Origin: a bacterium
GTDB lineage: Bacteria > UBA9089 > JAHJRX01
Assembly: GCA_030017825.1 (NCBI GenBank)
Contig: JASEGW010000059.1
Span: 1-8,994 of the forward strand
Direction: 5' to 3'
DNA: 8,994 nt
Under the pieces are notes generated by a model. That model did no database searches, had not been told where the DNA came from, and saw nothing but the letters and a program-made list of their open reading frames with translations. A program made the position numbers and the translations under genes. Positions 6,889-8,994 of this stretch are shown here, one piece after another. Every line of letters begins with the position of its first letter. Position 1 is the stretch's first letter.

Positions 6889-6950
6889 TAATGCCTAATC
6901 CGGACAAACCGGAACCAAACAGGTACAACAAAGAAAAAAAGAGGTAAAAT
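6889..6950 (+). other. dcd-CBS spacer with a tiny ORF and a short stem
   Basis: ATG 6891 opens two bases after the dcd stop and gives 18 codons to TAA 6945-6947, three bases before the CBS gene. The peptide, MPNPDKPEPNRY then a lysine/arginine-rich end, is hydrophilic and has no family I know. It has no good ribosome site. A GC stem, TCCGG-ACAAA-CCGGA (6899-6913), lies inside. The GAGG at 6941-6944 is the ribosome site of the CBS gene. Translational coupling is conceivable, but chance is as likely. Confidence 0.25.
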
Positions 6951-7361
6951 ATGAAAGATATTAAAGTTAAAGATATTATGACTCGAGGAGCTATTACTAT
7001 TTTTCAAGAAGCCACTGTTATTCAAGCTATTCAAATACTTTCTGATAATGATATCAGTGGCATTGTAGTAATTTCCCAAAAAGGCGAAATAGTAGGCATC
7101 ATTTCTGATACTGATATTATTAAAGTACTAAATGAAGATGTGAATAATATCTTAGTTAAAGATGTTATGACCACCCCTGTTATTACCATAAATAAAGATG
7201 CTCTTATTTCAGAAGCTTGGAAGCAAATGAAAAGCCAAAATATTCATCGTCTAGTGGTTTTTCAAGAAGTTTCCACAAAAGAAGAAACTCCAAAGAAACA
7301 TTTTGCTAGCGGTATTGTTTCTATCTCTGATATTATAAGAGCTATTAAAAATAACAGTTGA
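6951..7361 (+). CDS. Two-CBS-domain protein
   Basis: The 136-residue soluble protein is just one CBS pair (Bateman module) with no attached enzyme or DNA-binding domain. CBS1 spans about residues 5-62 (VKDIMTRGAITI to GIISDTDIIKVL). CBS2 spans about 67-132 (VKDVMTTPVITI to GIVSISDIIRAI). The S-D-T-D and S-I-S-D turns are at the usual ribose-binding positions. CBS2 carries a charged insertion (around EVSTKEETPKKHF) between two strands. Such modules bind AMP, ATP, SAM or related adenosyl ligands and regulate a partner. Its position behind nrdJ and dcd, with an AAAGAGG site 6 bases before the ATG, suggests cotranscription and perhaps sensing of nucleotide or adenosylcobalamin supply. No partner is shown by the sequence. 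Confidence 0.85.
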   Translation: MKDIKVKDIMTRGAITIFQEATVIQAIQILSDNDISGIVVISQKGEIVGIISDTDIIKVLNEDVNNILVKDVMTTPVITINKDALISEAWKQMKSQNIHRLVVFQEVSTKEETPKKHFASGIVSISDIIRAIKNNS

Positions 7362-7529
7362 CTTTTTATAGTATTTCAGTATTATAAAATATATTTATTA
7401 TAATTATTGTAGTATTTGTATGCATTTGCTATTGAATAAAATTCTTGTTTTAATAGATAATATTTGATACCAACTTTAAATAATAAATATGCTAAACACC
7501 AATATTTAATAATTAAATAGGAGTTTACT
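7362..7529. promoter_or_regulatory. AT-rich gap with a possible promoter for the downstream synthase
   Basis: TTGAAT (7432-7437), an 18-base spacer and GATAAT (7456-7461) give four and five matches to the sigma70 consensus. Transcription would start near 7468, about 60 bases before ATG 7530. The gap is extremely AT-rich, so chance matches are easy. No terminator with a GC stem is visible after the CBS gene, so read-through from the nrdJ promoter is also possible. Confidence 0.35.
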
Positions 7530-8807
7530 ATGACCTCTAAAACTCAAAAAGCCAAAAACAAAATATATATCATTGATGTAACTAATCGAGATGGAGTCCA
7601 AACTTCCCGTTTGGGGTTAGCAAAAATAGAAAAAACCTTAATTAATCTATACCTAAATGAAATGGGAATCTACCAATCAGAAATAGGTTTTCCTGTAACA
7701 AAACATGAAAAAAATTACCTTAATGCTAATATGGAATTAGCTGAAATAGGAGTTCTTAAACCAATTATTTTAAGTGGCTGGTGTCGTGCTATTAAAGAAG
7801 ATGTTGAATACACTTTAAAGCACACTAAACTAAAACATCTAAATCTTTCTATTTCCACTTCTCATCAGATGACCGAAGGTAAATTTGGATCTCGAATAAC
7901 TAGAAGGCCTTCCAATGACCCTAATATACCTAATGTTATTTCTATGATGACCGATGCCTTAAAAAAAGCTAAAGATTGTGGAATTATCACTGTAGGTGTT
8001 AATGCTGAAGATGCTTCCCGCACTGATATGGACTATCTAATAGAATTTTCCATGGCAGCCAAAGAAAATGGTGCCGATAGAATAAGATACTGCGATACTT
8101 TAGGCTATGACGAACCTTTTGCTATTTATAATAGAATAAAATTACTAGCTGAGGCTGTTAAAATTCCCATTGAATTACATTGCCATAATGATTTAGGCAT
8201 GGCTGTTGGTTGTTCCTTAACAGGAGCTAAAGGAGCTATAGATGGAGGAGTAGACGCTTATATCAACACATGTATCAATGGAATGGGCGAACGAGCTGGA
8301 AATGCTGACTTAGTTTCGGTAATCTTAGCTCTTCAAAAGTCAAGCGGATTTAAGGATAACTACATCTTAGATGAAAGAGTTAGATTAGATTGTGCTTGGA
8401 AAATAGCTAAATATACTTCTTATGCCTTCGGAGTTCCTATCCCTACCAATCAAACAGGAGTAGGAGAAAATGCTTTTGCCCACGAGTCAGGCATTCATGC
8501 TGACGGTGCTTTAAAAGATCGTCGCAACTATGAACTATATGACTTTGAGGAATTAGGAAGAGGAGCTCCTGAAGTTATTGAAACAGGACGAAAAATTACT
8601 GTAGGCGAATATAGTGGTATCAAAGGTTTTCGCAATGTTTATGATAAATTAGAAGTTGAATTTAAGAATGACCAAGAAGCTACTGAAATTTTAGAGTTAG
8701 TTCGTTACGCTAATGTTCTCACCCAAAAACCCCTTACCGATTCAGAACTTCTCTTTATTTCTAAATATCCTGATGTTGCCAGAAGATTAATGGCCATAAT
8801 CCCCTGA
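7530..8807 (+). CDS. Homocitrate synthase-like / Re-citrate synthase-like HMGL-family enzyme
   Basis: Enzymes of this family join acetyl-CoA to a 2-oxo acid in a divalent-metal-dependent Claisen condensation. The TIM-barrel motifs are present: DVTNRDGVQ (Arg20, Asp21, Gln24), VGVNAEDASRTD, YCDTLGY, the metal site LHCHND (His217, His219) and GERAGNADL (253-261). Then comes the FAHESGIHADG region that closes the active site. At 425 residues it is shorter than isopropylmalate synthase (about 510) and lacks the leucine-binding regulatory domain. RDGVQ replaces the RDGEQ of typical LeuA and NifV. The substrate is open: 2-oxoglutarate (homocitrate) or oxaloacetate (Re-citrate synthase, used by anaerobes such as Clostridium kluyveri to make citrate for glutamate). 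No nif or lysine-pathway genes adjoin it, which slightly favours citrate. AGGAG (7519-7523) precedes the ATG. Confidence 0.85.
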   Translation: MTSKTQKAKNKIYIIDVTNRDGVQTSRLGLAKIEKTLINLYLNEMGIYQSEIGFPVTKHEKNYLNANMELAEIGVLKPIILSGWCRAIKEDVEYTLKHTKLKHLNLSISTSHQMTEGKFGSRITRRPSNDPNIPNVISMMTDALKKAKDCGIITVGVNAEDASRTDMDYLIEFSMAAKENGADRIRYCDTLGYDEPFAIYNRIKLLAEAVKIPIELHCHNDLGMAVGCSLTGAKGAIDGGVDAYINTCINGMGERAGNADLVSVILALQKSSGFKDNYILDERVRLDCAWKIAKYTSYAFGVPIPTNQTGVGENAFAHESGIHADGALKDRRNYELYDFEELGRGAPEVIETGRKITVGEYSGIKGFRNVYDKLEVEFKNDQEATEILELVRYANVLTQKPLTDSELLFISKYPDVARRLMAIIP

Positions 8808-8994
8808 TACTATAAAAAATAATAGCAATGTTAGAAAACTTTTATCATATCTTTTCGTTCTTAGACAATGCTCTGTTCATTGACATCAATTTATCCCAAC
8901 GCTTATGAGCACCTTTTATATGCAATCCAATAAATAACTTAATAGACTTACTGCGAAATAAATCAGTTATTTTACAAAAATGCTATAATTCCTT
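8808..8994. promoter_or_regulatory. Right-edge gap with an extended -10 promoter motif
   Basis: TGCTATAAT (8981-8989) is a perfect extended -10 element pointing right, toward whatever lies beyond the window. No convincing -35 box stands 16-18 bases upstream. A separate TTGACA (8880-8885) has only a poor -10 partner (TATGAG, 8904-8909). No hairpin terminator for the synthase gene is visible. Confidence 0.4.

Noticed and set aside
6331..7361. Anti-phage system based on a dCTP deaminase
   Set aside because: Defence-type deaminases act by active nucleotide depletion. This protein lacks the catalytic Glu, resembles the housekeeping form and sits in a reductase operon.
8845..8985. Minus-strand open frame of 45 codons ending KNEKI at TGA 8845-8847
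   Set aside because: It has no upstream start codon or ribosome site and no recognised family. Codons look plausible, but the length is within chance for this composition.

Overview
The window is AT-rich bacterial chromosomal DNA with short intergenic gaps in its right half. Genes end normally in TGA, TAG or TAA and are preceded by Shine-Dalgarno and sigma70-type promoter motifs, so the standard bacterial code applies. The gene content is a B12-dependent class II ribonucleotide reductase, an HMGL-family synthase of the homocitrate/Re-citrate type, and no oxygen-dependent enzymes. This fits an anaerobic, probably uncultured bacterium. The phylum cannot be fixed from the sequence alone.

Left part (1-1200): one end of an ISNCY-type insertion sequence, read on the minus strand and running off the left edge. 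Its DDE transposase is dead. It lies in three different frames, with an internal stop and a scrambled patch at about 405-470. It looks richer in G+C than the genes to the right, which suggests import.

Middle-left (1200-1885): about 690 bases without a confident gene. It holds a 3' fragment of a small coiled-coil protein, a perfect 25-bp inverted repeat with a 5-base loop, a perfect-consensus sigma70 promoter (TTGACA, 17 bases, TATAAT) and a perfect 18-bp tandem duplication. The promoter gives the next gene a structured leader of about 210 nt. That gene (1886-3625) encodes a multi-pass membrane protein resembling GT-C glycosyltransferases.

Right part (3626-8994): a gene-free stretch with two consecutive inverted repeats precedes a good promoter. 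Then comes a likely operon: nrdJ (class II ribonucleotide reductase, all catalytic cysteines present), dcd (dCTP deaminase family) and a two-CBS-domain protein. The first two belong to deoxynucleotide supply: NrdJ makes deoxynucleotides, and Dcd would feed dCTP toward dUTP and dTMP. The CBS protein could sense adenosyl nucleotides. The Dcd is abnormal: the catalytic glutamate position is glycine and the C-terminal nucleotide-binding lid is altered. A homocitrate/Re-citrate synthase-like gene follows after a gap with a possible promoter of its own.

The most notable points are the probably inactive Dcd beside an intact NrdJ, the perfect promoter with its folded leader, the long palindrome at 1357-1411, and the nrdJ start. 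A TTG start at 3901 would lie inside the -35 box; the real start is ATG 3964. I found no CRISPR array, tRNA, rRNA or convincing new multi-gene system.
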